A stretch of DNA of 64,000 nucleotides from RGIG9041 sp045612565. Its GTDB lineage: Bacteria > Bacillota > Clostridia > Oscillospirales > QAKW01. Under the pieces are notes generated by a model. That model ran no database searches, was not told the DNA's origin, and saw only the letters and a list, made by a program, of their open reading frames with translations. The stretch lies in assembly GCA_045612565.1 (NCBI GenBank), contig JAZKZG010000094.1:1-64000 (forward strand), given 5' to 3'. This document shows positions 25,880-34,140 of the stretch, piece by piece (position 1 is the stretch's first letter; each line of letters opens with the position of its first letter). Both the position numbers and the translations under genes were made by a program.

Positions 25880-25886
25880 CTCGACA

Positions 25887-25962
25887 TGGTCGGGATGACA
25901 GGACTTGAACCTGCGGCATCCAGTTCCCAAAACTGGCGCGCTACCAACTGCGCCACATCCCG
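25887..25962 (-). tRNA. tRNA-Pro (anticodon UGG)
   Basis: On the minus strand a complete cloverleaf: acceptor CGGGATG/CATCCCG, D arm GCGC/GCGC with AGTTGGTA, anticodon arm CCAGT-TTTGGGA-ACTGG giving anticodon TGG, T arm with GGTTCAAGTCC, and encoded ACCA at the 3' end. A promoter TTGACA-17-TAGAAT (26032-26027, 26009-26004) precedes it. The 5' leader holds a 9-bp inverted repeat AATGCTATA (25965-25973) with TATAGCATT (25998-26006). Confidence 0.95.
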
Positions 25963-26003
25963 AAAATGCTATAATATTAATCAGCAACAATTAACACTAT
26001 AGC

Positions 26004-26032
26004 ATTCTATCATTTTTTGTTTGCAATGTCAA
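26004..26032 (-). promoter_or_regulatory. Promoter of tRNA-Pro
   Basis: TTGACA (26032-26027), 17 bases, TAGAAT (26009-26004) on the minus strand, about 35 bases before the mature 5' end. Confidence 0.7.
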
Positions 26033-26060
26033 GAAGCATTTGCATATAAAATTCACTATG

Positions 26061-26103
26061 TCAGGCAATTTTTTTGACATAACATATTTCACCGATTGCC
26101 TGA
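26061..26103. repeat. 9-bp inverted repeat in the tRNA-Pro/DUF2178 gap
   Basis: TCAGGCAAT (26061-26069) and ATTGCCTGA (26095-26103) are perfect inverted copies 25 bases apart. No T run follows on either side, so this is not a typical terminator. The rest of 25963-26174 shows no gene. Confidence 0.4.
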
Positions 26104-26174
26104 AAGGTTGCAAACGGGCAAATAACAGCATCATAACACTGCACAGAATGCAAAACCTTGTAATTATGGTTTAT

Positions 26175-26591
26175 TTAAAATTTTTTGCGGATTATAAAAT
26201 AACATATCCAATAAATTACCACAAGTGTCATTGCTGAAAGTGAAATCCACCTCGCAATATTATGCATATTTAAAAACGACAAGATAATGGTTGCCACGCA
26301 CATTATCACAACATAAATTATAAACGCAGCGCTTCTTGATTTGTGCATAATCTCGATATTTCGTTCGTCAGTTTCTGCAATTTCATATTTTTTGATGCTG
26401 TCATCATTTTTGGTGATTATAAAATGTTTTTTTATTCTCGCTATACCGATTATTAAAAGGGTAAACCCAAAAGCTGAAATAAAATTGTTATCGGTTTTAG
26501 TTATAAGTTCGGTTGCAATCATAAATATTCCAATTATAATATAGGTGATGGCAACAATGAGTCTGTTTTTAAGTCTTTTTCTATAATCCAT
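26175..26591 (-). CDS. DUF2178-like membrane protein
   Basis: A 138-residue protein with about four hydrophobic helices and, between helices two and three, the DERN...MHKSRSAAF motif that I associate with DUF2178. It follows an XRE-type HTH gene with a 2-base gap; this HTH/DUF2178 pair is common in Firmicutes and archaea, where the membrane protein is thought to modulate the regulator or sense the membrane (not established). No signal peptide cleavage site. Function unknown. Confidence 0.8.
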   Translation of the reverse strand: MDYRKRLKNRLIVAITYIIIGIFMIATELITKTDNNFISAFGFTLLIIGIARIKKHFIITKNDDSIKKYEIAETDERNIEIMHKSRSAAFIIYVVIMCVATIILSFLNMHNIARWISLSAMTLVVIYWICYFIIRKKF

Positions 26592-26593
26592 AG

Positions 26594-26791
26594 TTATTCC
26601 TCCTCAAAAATAAAAACCTCTTCAATTGTCATATCAAAGTATTTTGATATTTTGTGTGCAAGTGTAAGCGATGCGTTGTATTTTCCGTTCTCAAGCGAAA
26701 TTATTGTTTGACGTGTAACCCCCACAGCCATTGCTAATTCGTCTTGTGTAACCTTGCTTTGCTTACGCAGTTCTTTTATTATATTATCCAA
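26594..26791 (-). CDS. Small XRE-family HTH regulator
   Basis: A 65-residue Cro/CI-type regulator (VTQDELAMAVGVTRQTIISLENGKYNAS), the usual length of the YozG-like partners of DUF2178 or permease proteins. It is the first gene of a two-gene unit. The palindrome GTAAA-N6-TTTAC (26809-26824) lies at its predicted transcription start, behind a TTGACA-17-TAAAAT promoter, so autorepression is likely. An AGGAGG-type site precedes the start at 26791, which is not ATG in every reading (start codon reads TTG/ATG region of CCAAAT...); the chosen start gives the family-typical N-terminus MDNIIKELRKQ. Confidence 0.82.
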   Translation of the reverse strand: MDNIIKELRKQSKVTQDELAMAVGVTRQTIISLENGKYNASLTLAHKISKYFDMTIEEVFIFEEE

Positions 26792-26808
26792 ATGATCGCC
26801 TCCTAAAA

Positions 26809-26859
26809 GTAAAGTATGATTTACATTACTATTTTAAAACATCAGTTGCAAAATGTCAA
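26809..26859 (-). promoter_or_regulatory. Promoter and palindrome of the HTH/DUF2178 unit
   Basis: Minus strand: TTGACA (26859-26854), 17 bases, TAAAAT (26836-26831). GTAAA (26809-26813) and TTTAC (26820-26824) form an inverted repeat at the predicted start site. Confidence 0.65.
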
Positions 26860-26892
26860 GTTTATTTTACATTTTGCTGTTCAAAAAAATAA

Positions 26893-26920
26893 TTGACAAT
26901 CGTTAATTATTTGGTATAAT
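26893..26920 (+). promoter_or_regulatory. Promoter of the thrS T-box leader
   Basis: TTGACA (26893-26898), 16 bases, TATAAT (26915-26920). The start near 26927 would place the first transcribed bases in the 5' arm of stem I. Confidence 0.8.
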
Positions 26921-26926
26921 AATATT

Positions 26927-27136
26927 AAAGCTATGACGGAAAAGCCGTCTTTTACACCGCTTAAGAGAGAAAACGGTTGGTGCAAGTTTTCGCGGGGTAG
27001 GGGAAATCGGTACCGCTTCCCGAGCTGTGCCGCAAAATACGGCGCCGCGTGTTCGCGTTATGAACCAAAGAGTTAAACACCAAGGTGGAACCGTGTAATT
27101 TTTTGCACCCTTGACATTTGTCAACGGGTGCTTTTT
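26927..27136 (+). ncRNA. T-box leader of thrS; specifier candidate ACC (Thr)
   Basis: Stem I with the AGAGAG bulge and distal GGTTGGTGCAA loop (26962-26987), T-box core AAGGTGGAACCGTG (27082-27095), and terminator GCACCCTTGAC/GTCAACGGGTGC (27105-27131) with a T run. The upper stem I helix pairs 26948-26960 with 26991-27002 largely through G-C and G-U pairs. AAGC (26928-26931) can close on GCTT (27015-27018), which puts ACC (27012-27014) at the specifier position. Uncharged tRNA-Thr would promote read-through into thrS. The core is certain; the specifier register is an inference. Confidence 0.88.
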
Positions 27137-27159
27137 ATATTTATTTGGAGGAAAAAATT

Positions 27160-28938
27160 GTGGAAAACGTATATTCATTTGAAAATCCCGAATTTAAAAA
27201 GACATATTGGCATACTTGCTCACACATAATGGCGCAGGCAGTAAAACGCCTCTATCCCGAAGTGAAACTTGCTATCGGACCCGCTATTGCAGAGGGTTGG
27301 TACTATGATTTTGACCTTGAGCATTCACTCACTCCCGATGACCTCGAAAAAATTGAGGCTGAAATGAAAAAAATCTGCAAGGAAAAACTTGCTATCGAGA
27401 GATTTACTCTCCCTCGTGACGAGGCACTTGAATTTATGAAAGACGAGCCGTATAAGGTAGAGCTTATAACAGAACTTCCTGATGGCGAAGAAATTTCGTT
27501 TTATAAACAGGGCGAGTTTACTGACCTTTGTGCAGGTCCGCATATGGATTCAACTTCGAGAATCAAGGGCAACGCAATAAAACTTCTCGCGGCTACAGGT
27601 GCATATTGGCGCGGTGATGAAAAGAACAAGATGCTTCAGCGCGTATACGGTGTTGCATTCCAGAAAAAAGAAGAACTTGATTCGTTTATCGAGGCACGTG
27701 AGGAGGCAAGACGCCGCGATCATAACAAACTCGGTCGTGAACTTGGCTATTTTACAACCGTTGACTCAATCGGTCAGGGCCTTCCGATACTTCTTCCCAA
27801 GGGTGCAAGAGTTATCCAACTTTTACAGCGTTGGGTTGAAGACATCGAGCAGGAACACGATTATCTTCTCACAAAAACACCGCTTATGACAAAACGCGAC
27901 CTTTATAAAATTTCAGGTCACTGGGATCACTATCTTGACGGTATGTTTGTGCTTGGCGATCCATACGACGAAGAAAAAGAATGCCTTGCAATGCGTCCTA
28001 TGACCTGCCCCTTCCAGTATCAGGTATATCTTAATCAGGCAAGAAGTTACCGTGAACTTCCCATGCGTCTTGGCGAGACCTCAACACTTTTCAGAAACGA
28101 GGACTCGGGCGAGATGCACGGTCTTATCAGAGTGCGTCAGTTTACAATCTCCGAGGGTCATCTTGTACTCCGTCCTGATCAACTTGCTGAGGAGTTTGCA
28201 GACTGTCTTAGCCTTTCAAAATATTTCCTCGGAACAGTAGGTCTTTTAGAGGACTGCTCGTTCAGATTTTCACAGTGGGATCCCGAAAACACCAAAAAAT
28301 ATGAAGGTACACCTGAGCAGTGGGCAGAGGCACAGGGCATTATGGAAAAAATTCTTGATGACCTCGGCGTTGAATATGAAGTTGGTGTAGGCGAAGCCGC
28401 TTTCTACGGTCCTAAACTCGATATCCAATATAAAAATGTTTTTGGTAAAGAGGACACAATCGTTACAATCCAGATTGATATGCTTCTTGCAGAAAAATTC
28501 GGTATGACCTATATCGATACCGATGGACAGAAAAAACTTCCGTATATCATTCACAGAACAAGCCTTGGATGTTACGAGCGTACTCTTGCATATCTTATCG
28601 AAAAATATGCGGGTGCACTTCCCACCTGGATGGCTCCCGAACAGGTGCGTATTCTTCCCATTACCGATCGCGCACTTGAATATGCAAATGACATAAAAGC
28701 AAAACTTTCGGCAAATAAATACCGCGTAACAATTGATGACAGAAGTGAAAAACTCGGTTACAAAATCCGCAGTGCACAGATGGAAAAGGTTCCGTATATG
28801 GTTATCATAGGTGATAAGGATATGGAAAATAATACAGTTTCAGTCCGTCATCGCTCGGGCGAGGACCTCGGTGCACTTTCGTTTGACGAATTTGAAAAGA
28901 TTCTTCACGATGTTGTTGCAAACAAAGAGAAAAAATAA
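27160..28938 (+). CDS. thrS: Threonyl-tRNA synthetase lacking the TGS domain
   Basis: A 592-residue class II synthetase starting at GTG 27160, with GGAGG 8 bases upstream. Residues about 1-200 are the tRNA-SAD editing domain (TYWHTCSHIMAQAVKR, with the zinc-type HxxxH), then the catalytic core with motif 2 RPMTCPFQYQVY and motif 3 HRTSLGCYER, including the Cys and His zinc ligands that recognise threonine, and a C-terminal anticodon-binding domain. The usual N-terminal TGS domain of about 60 residues is absent: no in-frame sequence for it lies upstream, where the T-box terminator ends. Expression is expected to respond to threonine charging. Confidence 0.95.
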   Translation: MENVYSFENPEFKKTYWHTCSHIMAQAVKRLYPEVKLAIGPAIAEGWYYDFDLEHSLTPDDLEKIEAEMKKICKEKLAIERFTLPRDEALEFMKDEPYKVELITELPDGEEISFYKQGEFTDLCAGPHMDSTSRIKGNAIKLLAATGAYWRGDEKNKMLQRVYGVAFQKKEELDSFIEAREEARRRDHNKLGRELGYFTTVDSIGQGLPILLPKGARVIQLLQRWVEDIEQEHDYLLTKTPLMTKRDLYKISGHWDHYLDGMFVLGDPYDEEKECLAMRPMTCPFQYQVYLNQARSYRELPMRLGETSTLFRNEDSGEMHGLIRVRQFTISEGHLVLRPDQLAEEFADCLSLSKYFLGTVGLLEDCSFRFSQWDPENTKKYEGTPEQWAEAQGIMEKILDDLGVEYEVGVGEAAFYGPKLDIQYKNVFGKEDTIVTIQIDMLLAEKFGMTYIDTDGQKKLPYIIHRTSLGCYERTLAYLIEKYAGALPTWMAPEQVRILPITDRALEYANDIKAKLSANKYRVTIDDRSEKLGYKIRSAQMEKVPYMVIIGDKDMENNTVSVRHRSGEDLGALSFDEFEKILHDVVANKEKK

Positions 28939-28949
28939 TCATACCATGT

Positions 28950-28985
28950 AAAAAGGGATAGAATCGATTGATTCTATCCCTTTTT
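28950..28985. terminator. Bidirectional terminator between thrS and the SLH gene
   Basis: GGGATAGAATC (28955-28965), GATT loop, GATTCTATCCC (28970-28980), flanked by A and T runs on both sides, so it can end transcription from either direction. Confidence 0.85.
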
Positions 28986-28987
28986 AT

Positions 28988-30427
28988 TTACTTAATTAAA
29001 TAATCTTTATGGAACTTAGTAAACATTACGCTGGCTTCGGCACGGGTACCTGTGCCTGTTGGGTCAAAACTTCCGGCACCTTTACCATTTACTATATCGG
29101 CCATTTGACAGATATAAACGGCTGTTTTTGCCCATTTGCTTATTTTACTGTCATCAGCAAAATTCTCTTTGCTTTCAACGCTTTTGAAGGTGATGTTTTT
29201 GAGTTTGGCAAAGTTTACAAGCATAACACACATTTGCTCACGTGTTACATTTGTATTAGGTTCAAACTTACCTTTGCCCATACCGTTTACAACTTTGTTC
29301 TCACTTGCCCATTTGACGGCGGAAGTATACCATTTTTTAGATGGAACATCATTGAATGAAGTTGTTACATTGCGGTTAGAAGTATCAACGCCTGTAATAT
29401 TTGCAAGAACTTGTACAAATTGTGCACGTGTAATGTTCATCGACGGTGAAAACTCAGTTTTACTTGTGCCTGTAAAGATGCCGTGTTCTGCGACATAATC
29501 AACATATTGCTTAAACCATTTTTTTGCGGGAACATCATTAAATGATTTTTTGTTTATTATTTCTGTGCGTTTTTCTGAACATATTGTACAAGTAAATTCT
29601 TTGCTACCTTCTATTAGATAGGTTGCTTCATTTACGATTTTTCCATTGTTCCATTTGTGCCCTGCCGCAGGAATTGTTTCGGTTTTTGTTTGGGCGCAAT
29701 CTATGCAAGTATATAACTTTGTTCCTGCTGATGTACAGGTTTCTTTTAATGTGACTGCACCTGTATTCCAATTATGCCTTGCATTAACTGTTTCGGTTTT
29801 TTTCTCGTTACATTCAGTACAAGTAAAAGTTTTTATACCATTGGCGGTGCATGTGGGAGGTGTCGTGATTACTCCGGAATCCCACTTGTGTTCTCCTTTT
29901 ACATCACGAAATTCAAAATGATTACATACGCTGCAAGTTCTTTTATCTTTTCCGGTTATAATGCATGTCGGAGAAACAAAACTTTCCCAAGAACCAAATT
30001 TGTGGTTTGAGTTGCATTTGTTTTCTACTATAGTTAAATACGCAGTTTTTTGTGTGGGTGCAAAATGCCATTCATAGAATGAATAAAATTCCATATAGTA
30101 TTTTATTTTATATTCGCCTGGGGAGAGATTTAAATGTTTGGTATCTATGTTTATAGTAACGTTGAATGTCCAATTGCCAAGTACTGCACCGGATGCTGAG
30201 GCAACTTTATTACCACTTGAATTATATAAATCTACATAGTAATTTTCATTTTTGAACTCTCTGAATATGGTAAAATCCAGTCCTATGCTATCTCCAACAA
30301 CTACACTGTTAGAAATATTATCAATAATAATTGATGGATAACTTGCTGCATTAGCAGGTAAAATAATTAAAGATATCATTGTTACAAATACACTGATCAT
30401 TGACCAGAATTTTATTTGCTTTTTCAT
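28988..30427 (-). CDS. SLH-domain surface protein with Cys-pair repeats
   Basis: A 479-residue secreted protein: signal peptide (about 1-27), an immunoglobulin-like beta domain (about 30-135), then four repeats of about 35-40 residues built on TCT..G...YTC..C....TE.IPA.GH.W (135-295), each with a CxxC pair able to bind zinc or form disulfides, then three SLH domains (about 297-479: FNDVPAKKW, FNDVPSKKW, FADDSKISKW) that attach it to the cell-wall polymer. Similar Cys repeats and SLH domains occur in the giant protein at 35609. AGGAGG precedes the ATG. A divergent HTH gene with operator-like repeats suggests local control. Confidence 0.9.
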   Translation of the reverse strand: MKKQIKFWSMISVFVTMISLIILPANAASYPSIIIDNISNSVVVGDSIGLDFTIFREFKNENYYVDLYNSSGNKVASASGAVLGNWTFNVTINIDTKHLNLSPGEYKIKYYMEFYSFYEWHFAPTQKTAYLTIVENKCNSNHKFGSWESFVSPTCIITGKDKRTCSVCNHFEFRDVKGEHKWDSGVITTPPTCTANGIKTFTCTECNEKKTETVNARHNWNTGAVTLKETCTSAGTKLYTCIDCAQTKTETIPAAGHKWNNGKIVNEATYLIEGSKEFTCTICSEKRTEIINKKSFNDVPAKKWFKQYVDYVAEHGIFTGTSKTEFSPSMNITRAQFVQVLANITGVDTSNRNVTTSFNDVPSKKWYTSAVKWASENKVVNGMGKGKFEPNTNVTREQMCVMLVNFAKLKNITFKSVESKENFADDSKISKWAKTAVYICQMADIVNGKGAGSFDPTGTGTRAEASVMFTKFHKDYLIK

Positions 30428-30456
30428 TTTTTCCTCCTACATAAAAATATATTTTC

Positions 30457-30530
30457 ATAATACAACAACTAGAGGTTGTTGTCAATAACTAATAATAAGT
30501 TTTTTATTTAACTAATAAAAGTTGTTATCC
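30457..30530. promoter_or_regulatory. SLH gene promoter with repeated AACT-N-AGTT-like elements
   Basis: Minus strand promoter TTGACA (30485-30480), 17 bases, TATTAT (30462-30457). The spacer contains the inverted repeat ACAACAAC-TAGAG-GTTGTTGT (30462-30482). Two further imperfect palindromes of the form AACTAATAAnnAAGTT follow, near 30486-30500 and 30509-30524, towards the HTH gene. The three share the AACT/AGTT half-site and may be operators of that regulator. Confidence 0.55.
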
Positions 30531-30569
30531 TATAAATATAAGGCAAAAATAAAAGGAGAACGGCTTGGC

Positions 30570-30908
30570 ATGGTTAAAAATTTAAAGAGTTTGCGCATTG
30601 ATGCGGGTTACAGTCAAAAACAACTTGCAGATGTTATAAATGTAAGTCAGCAATCAATAAATAAATATGAAAACCACGATGTTGAACCAAATATTGAAAC
30701 ACTTATTGCCATTGCAAAGTTGTTTGATACATCGGTTGATTATCTTATAGGACTGACAGATATAAAAAGAAAAATCGAAAATGTTTATAAATTTGACCTT
30801 AACGATAGTGAAAAAAACGTGGTTGATATGTTCAGACAACTAAATGACGGAGACAGAAAACTGATTATTGAATTGTTGCACAGTTTACAGCAAAAAAATA
30901 ACCGATAA
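30570..30908 (+). CDS. XRE-family HTH regulator with C-terminal helical tail
   Basis: A 112-residue regulator: Cro/CI HTH (YSQKQLADVINVSQQSINKYE, about 14-34 of the protein), the common FDTSVDYLIGLTD dimerisation stretch, and a C-terminal helical region. The ATG at 30570 follows AAAAGGAG at 12 bases; a longer frame to 30522 would run through the promoter region. It is divergent from the SLH gene and likely binds the repeats in between. A terminator follows at 30914-30941. Confidence 0.85.
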   Translation: MVKNLKSLRIDAGYSQKQLADVINVSQQSINKYENHDVEPNIETLIAIAKLFDTSVDYLIGLTDIKRKIENVYKFDLNDSEKNVVDMFRQLNDGDRKLIIELLHSLQQKNNR

Positions 30909-30913
30909 AAAGG

Positions 30914-30941
30914 GCAGATACTGTTACAGTATCTGCTCTTT
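30914..30941 (+). terminator. Terminator of the HTH gene
   Basis: GCAGATACTG (30914-30923), TTA loop, CAGTATCTGC (30927-30936), then TCTTT. Confidence 0.8.
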
Positions 30942-30992
30942 ACATATTTTTAAAAAAATCACTTTTTTACATAAATATATAGAAAATTTCCA

Positions 30993-31021
30993 TTTACTTT
31001 TACTGTTGGCTTTTTTATAAT
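30993..31021 (+). promoter_or_regulatory. Promoter of the Gfo/Idh/MocA gene
   Basis: TTTACT (30993-30998), 17 bases, TATAAT (31016-31021), 26 bases before the ATG, with AGGAGG between. Confidence 0.7.
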
Positions 31022-31046
31022 TTGGTAAAAAGGAGGCGACTTTTTT

Positions 31047-32345
31047 ATGAAAAAAGTAAGAATAGGTGTTCTTGGTGGATATCGCGGCACAAGTATGATT
31101 AACTATTGTAAATGCGCAGGTAATGCCGAGGTTGTAGCAATTTGCGACAAGGCTCCTGATGTTCTCGAGGCACAAAAAGAGACTACAAAAGGTCTTGACA
31201 TCACATTCTATGACAACTTTGACGATTTTATAAAGCACGATATGGATGCTGTTGTTCTTGCAAACTATGCACATCAACACGCACCGTTCGCCATAAAAGC
31301 GATGGAAGCCGGTCTTCACGTGTTCTCAGAGGTTCTCCCCACACAGACAATGAAAGAGGCTGTTGAACTTATTGAAGCGGTTGAAAGAACAGGCAAAATC
31401 TATGCCTATGGTGAAAACTATTGCTATATGCCCGCGCCTTATGAAATGAAAAAACTCTACAGAGAGGGCAAAATCGGTGAGGTTGAGTACGCTGAGGGCG
31501 AATACATTCATAACTGTGAGTCAATCTGGCATTCAATCACCTACGGTGAGAAAAACCATTGGCGAAACCTTATGTATTCGACGTTCTACTGCACACACTC
31601 ACTCGGCCCGATTATTCATATCACAGGACTTCGTCCAGTATCTGTTATCGGTTACGAGGGCATAGGTGCCCACCGTAAAGAAAGAGTAGGCTCAAAAGCA
31701 GGTGGCTTTGGCGTTGAGATGGTAACACTCGAAAACGGCGCGGTCGTAAGAAGCGTACACGGAGGTCTTTATACAGGCGGTAACTGGTACTCAATTTACG
31801 GTTCTAAGGGCAAAATGGAAAACGCAAGAAGAACAGAAAGCCGCGATAATGTTAAAAAACTCTATGTAAGATATGATGAAAACGAAGGTGAATATGATCT
31901 TAAAGAAGAAGCATATTTCCCTGAACGTCCTTATGATGAGGTTTCAAAATCATTCGGACACGGCAGTTCGGATTTCTATTCAATGTGGAATTTCTGCGAA
32001 AAGGTTCTTGGCAATCCGGATGCTGACATAATTGATGTTTATGAGGCACTTGATATGTCACTCCCCGGTATGTTTGCATTCCGTTCAGTTCTTGCAGGTG
32101 GTATTCCGATGGATATCCCCAATCTCAGAAACAAGGATGAACGTGAGAAATGGAGAAATGATACGGCTTGTACCGATCCCGAGGTTGCAGGTGATATGTT
32201 AATACCCACACGCAGTGACGGCACACCTGATATCCCCGATAGCGTTTATGATGCTATGAAAGAAAAATGGGATGCTGAATGCAACGATGACAGTGAAGAT
32301 AACTACAGAAATCTTGCGCTTAAACAAGGCGAAGGCAAAATATAA
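31047..32345 (+). CDS. Gfo/Idh/MocA-family NAD(P)-dependent oxidoreductase
   Basis: A 432-residue protein. The Rossmann motif VLGGYRGTSM (variant GxGxxG) lies near residue 8, followed by the family pattern HAPFAIKAMEAGLHVFSE with the conserved EK/SE-type catalytic region, then the beta-sheet C-terminal domain. It likely oxidises or epimerises a sugar or inositol; relatives include glycosidase-type GH109 enzymes that use NAD as bound cofactor. No sugar operon is adjacent, so the substrate cannot be read from context. It is transcribed alone, with its own promoter and terminator. Confidence 0.88.
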   Translation: MKKVRIGVLGGYRGTSMINYCKCAGNAEVVAICDKAPDVLEAQKETTKGLDITFYDNFDDFIKHDMDAVVLANYAHQHAPFAIKAMEAGLHVFSEVLPTQTMKEAVELIEAVERTGKIYAYGENYCYMPAPYEMKKLYREGKIGEVEYAEGEYIHNCESIWHSITYGEKNHWRNLMYSTFYCTHSLGPIIHITGLRPVSVIGYEGIGAHRKERVGSKAGGFGVEMVTLENGAVVRSVHGGLYTGGNWYSIYGSKGKMENARRTESRDNVKKLYVRYDENEGEYDLKEEAYFPERPYDEVSKSFGHGSSDFYSMWNFCEKVLGNPDADIIDVYEALDMSLPGMFAFRSVLAGGIPMDIPNLRNKDEREKWRNDTACTDPEVAGDMLIPTRSDGTPDIPDSVYDAMKEKWDAECNDDSEDNYRNLALKQGEGKI

Positions 32346-32353
32346 AAGATACC

Positions 32354-32386
32354 AAAGGAACAGACTTTAAAACTCTGTTCCTTTTT
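32354..32386 (+). terminator. Terminator of the Gfo/Idh/MocA gene
   Basis: AAAGGAACAGA (32354-32364) pairs with TCTGTTCCTTT (32374-32384), followed by T residues. Confidence 0.8.
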
Positions 32387-32395
32387 AAATAAAAT

Positions 32396-32428
32396 AAAAA
32401 ACGCTTAACCGATTGGTTAAGCGTTTTT
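32396..32428. terminator. Terminator downstream of rpsU, bidirectional
   Basis: AAAAACGCTTAACC (32396-32410 region), GATT loop, GGTTAAGCGTTTTT (32415-32428). Symmetric A and T flanks allow function on either strand. Confidence 0.8.
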
Positions 32429-32452
32429 AAGTACGTCAAAAAGTGCCAGAGA

Positions 32453-32626
32453 TTAATACTTGCGCTTTCTTGCTGCCTCTGACTTTTTCTTTCTCTTTAC
32501 GCTGGGCTTTTCGTAGTGCTCTCTTTTTCTGATTTCAGAAAGAACGCCCGATTTTGCGCACTGTCTTTTAAATCTTCTGAGTGCGCTGTCTAACGACTCG
32601 TTTTCTTTAATGCGGATTTCAGCCAT
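32453..32626 (-). CDS. rpsU: 30S ribosomal protein S21
   Basis: A 57-residue basic protein read from ATG 32626 to TAA 32453. It begins MAEIRIKENESLDSALRRF and ends with the Lys/Arg-rich tail KRKKKSEAARKRKY, the standard Firmicutes S21 pattern. It binds the 30S platform near the anti-Shine-Dalgarno of 16S rRNA. GGAGGGAGGG lies 8-15 bases upstream, a strong binding site. A TTGACT-17-TATAAT promoter (32718-32690) precedes it, so it is a single-gene unit. Confidence 0.96.
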   Translation of the reverse strand: MAEIRIKENESLDSALRRFKRQCAKSGVLSEIRKREHYEKPSVKRKKKSEAARKRKY

Positions 32627-32689
32627 TATTGATTTCCCTCCCTCCGCTATGTGACCAATAAATACTATGCTTGTACATAGACAACAAAT

Positions 32690-32718
32690 ATTATAAATAA
32701 ATCACGTCAAAAAGTCAA
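32690..32718 (-). promoter_or_regulatory. Promoter of rpsU
   Basis: Minus strand TTGACT (32718-32713), 17 bases, TATAAT (32695-32690). Confidence 0.75.
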
Positions 32719-32735
32719 TAGCAAAATAAAAGTTT

Positions 32736-33503
32736 TTATTTGTTTTTGTTATAAATTATCAAAAGACCTTTTAAAAGCAGTTCGTCATCATAAATGATAT
32801 CTCGGCGCATACAAAGGGGTGTTACAAGCCCCGCAAGACCGCCTGTTGCAATGACTGTACATTCTTTACCGAGTTCGTTTTCGATACGTGTGATCATACC
32901 GTCGATAGCGGCGGCATTACCGAGCATAATTCCGCTTTTTAAGCAGTCAACCGTGTTTGTTCCAATAACTTTTTTTGGCTTGTCGTATGAAAATCTCGGA
33001 AGTTGCGATGTGCGGCTGATGAGTGCATCGGTAGAAACCGCCATACCTGTTGTGATTGCACCGCCGAGGTAGTTTGCGTTTTCGTCAATTACCGAAAAAG
33101 TGGTGGCGGTACCCATATCTATTATTATCTGTGGTAGCGGATATTCGTTGATTCCCGCAACTGCGTCAACAACAAGGTCAGAACCGAGTTGAGCGGGATT
33201 GTCTATCTTTATCGAAAGACCTGTTTTGATGCCCGGACCGACAACGAGCGGAGAGACATCACAATATTTTTCGATTGCGCGGCAGATAGTGCCTGTGACC
33301 TGCGGCACTACCGATGAAATGATTGCGCCTTCAATTGCTTTATGGTCGTAACCGTGCATATTGAGTGCGGTTTTTATCATTACCGCATACTCGAGGTCGG
33401 TTGCGGTCTTGTTGGTGGAAGTGCGCTCTTTGAGGCAGATTTCATCATTTTTAAACGCACCTATAACGGTGTTTGTGTTTCCTACGTCAATTGTTAAAAT
33501 CAT
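32736..33503 (-). CDS. coaX: Type III pantothenate kinase
   Basis: A 255-residue ASKHA-fold kinase. Family motifs: IDVGNTNTV near the N-terminus (phosphate 1), the central GTATTFSVID (phosphate 2) and GAITTGMAVSTDAL. It phosphorylates pantothenate with ATP, the first step of CoA synthesis, and is not inhibited by CoA. It lies 4 bases after the pantothenate transporter gene and head-to-head with coaBC, so uptake and the first three CoA steps are encoded together here. Confidence 0.95.
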   Translation of the reverse strand: MILTIDVGNTNTVIGAFKNDEICLKERTSTNKTATDLEYAVMIKTALNMHGYDHKAIEGAIISSVVPQVTGTICRAIEKYCDVSPLVVGPGIKTGLSIKIDNPAQLGSDLVVDAVAGINEYPLPQIIIDMGTATTFSVIDENANYLGGAITTGMAVSTDALISRTSQLPRFSYDKPKKVIGTNTVDCLKSGIMLGNAAAIDGMITRIENELGKECTVIATGGLAGLVTPLCMRRDIIYDDELLLKGLLIIYNKNK

Positions 33504-33507
33504 ACCG

Positions 33508-34140
33508 CTACCTCTTTTTTATAATGTTTGCCGATTTAACGGCAACAACAACAGCCGATGCCAGAAGTGCTGCAATAATTGCTTCGATTGTGCCGTTTAT
33601 TGACACTACCGATAGAATTACACCGATAATTGCATCATATGCAATACCGCGAGCCGCGGCATAACTCTGACCGAAAAACAGGTATATCATACTCATAACA
33701 AGAATTGTATTTGTAAGCGAACCCGCAACCCCGCCGATAAGACAGGAGAGTTTTTGTCCGCATTTATTTTTTAGTGCTTTATATACAAAATACGGCACAA
33801 CACCGCATAGTATACGCGGTATAAAGCATATAACAAGCGCCAACGGACTTCCGCCCATACCGTCGCCAACCTCCACAAACGGCGAAAAACAAAACGACGT
33901 GAGTGCGGGTGCCATTGTGTTGTTTATAAGGCTTGTAAGTCCAAATACCGCACCAAGATACGCGCCCGACTTATAGCCGAGCAGTATTGAGCCGATTATG
34001 ACGGGAATATGCACTGTTGTTGCCTGTATTGCCAGTCCCGGTATGCGAATGTAGCCAATCTGCGGCACAAATGCAAGTAAAAGCACCAGTGCTGTGAGCA
34101 GTGCGTTTTGTGTTAAAAAAAGCACCTTTGAATTTTTCAT
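33508..34140 (-). CDS. panT: ECF transporter S component, probably for pantothenate
   Basis: A 210-residue membrane protein with about six helices and the S-component pattern (LLAFVPQIGYIRIPG near the N-terminus, IPVIIGSILLGYKSG). S components capture a vitamin and dock to a shared energising module encoded elsewhere. The gene order panT-coaX, divergent from coaBC, supports pantothenate as substrate; sequence alone only gives the family. The ribosome binding site AGGAGGAAAC precedes the ATG. The 34141-34280 gap to coaBC holds the divergent promoters; no known riboswitch motif was seen. Confidence 0.85.
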   Translation of the reverse strand: MKNSKVLFLTQNALLTALVLLLAFVPQIGYIRIPGLAIQATTVHIPVIIGSILLGYKSGAYLGAVFGLTSLINNTMAPALTSFCFSPFVEVGDGMGGSPLALVICFIPRILCGVVPYFVYKALKNKCGQKLSCLIGGVAGSLTNTILVMSMIYLFFGQSYAAARGIAYDAIIGVILSVVSINGTIEAIIAALLASAVVVAVKSANIIKKR

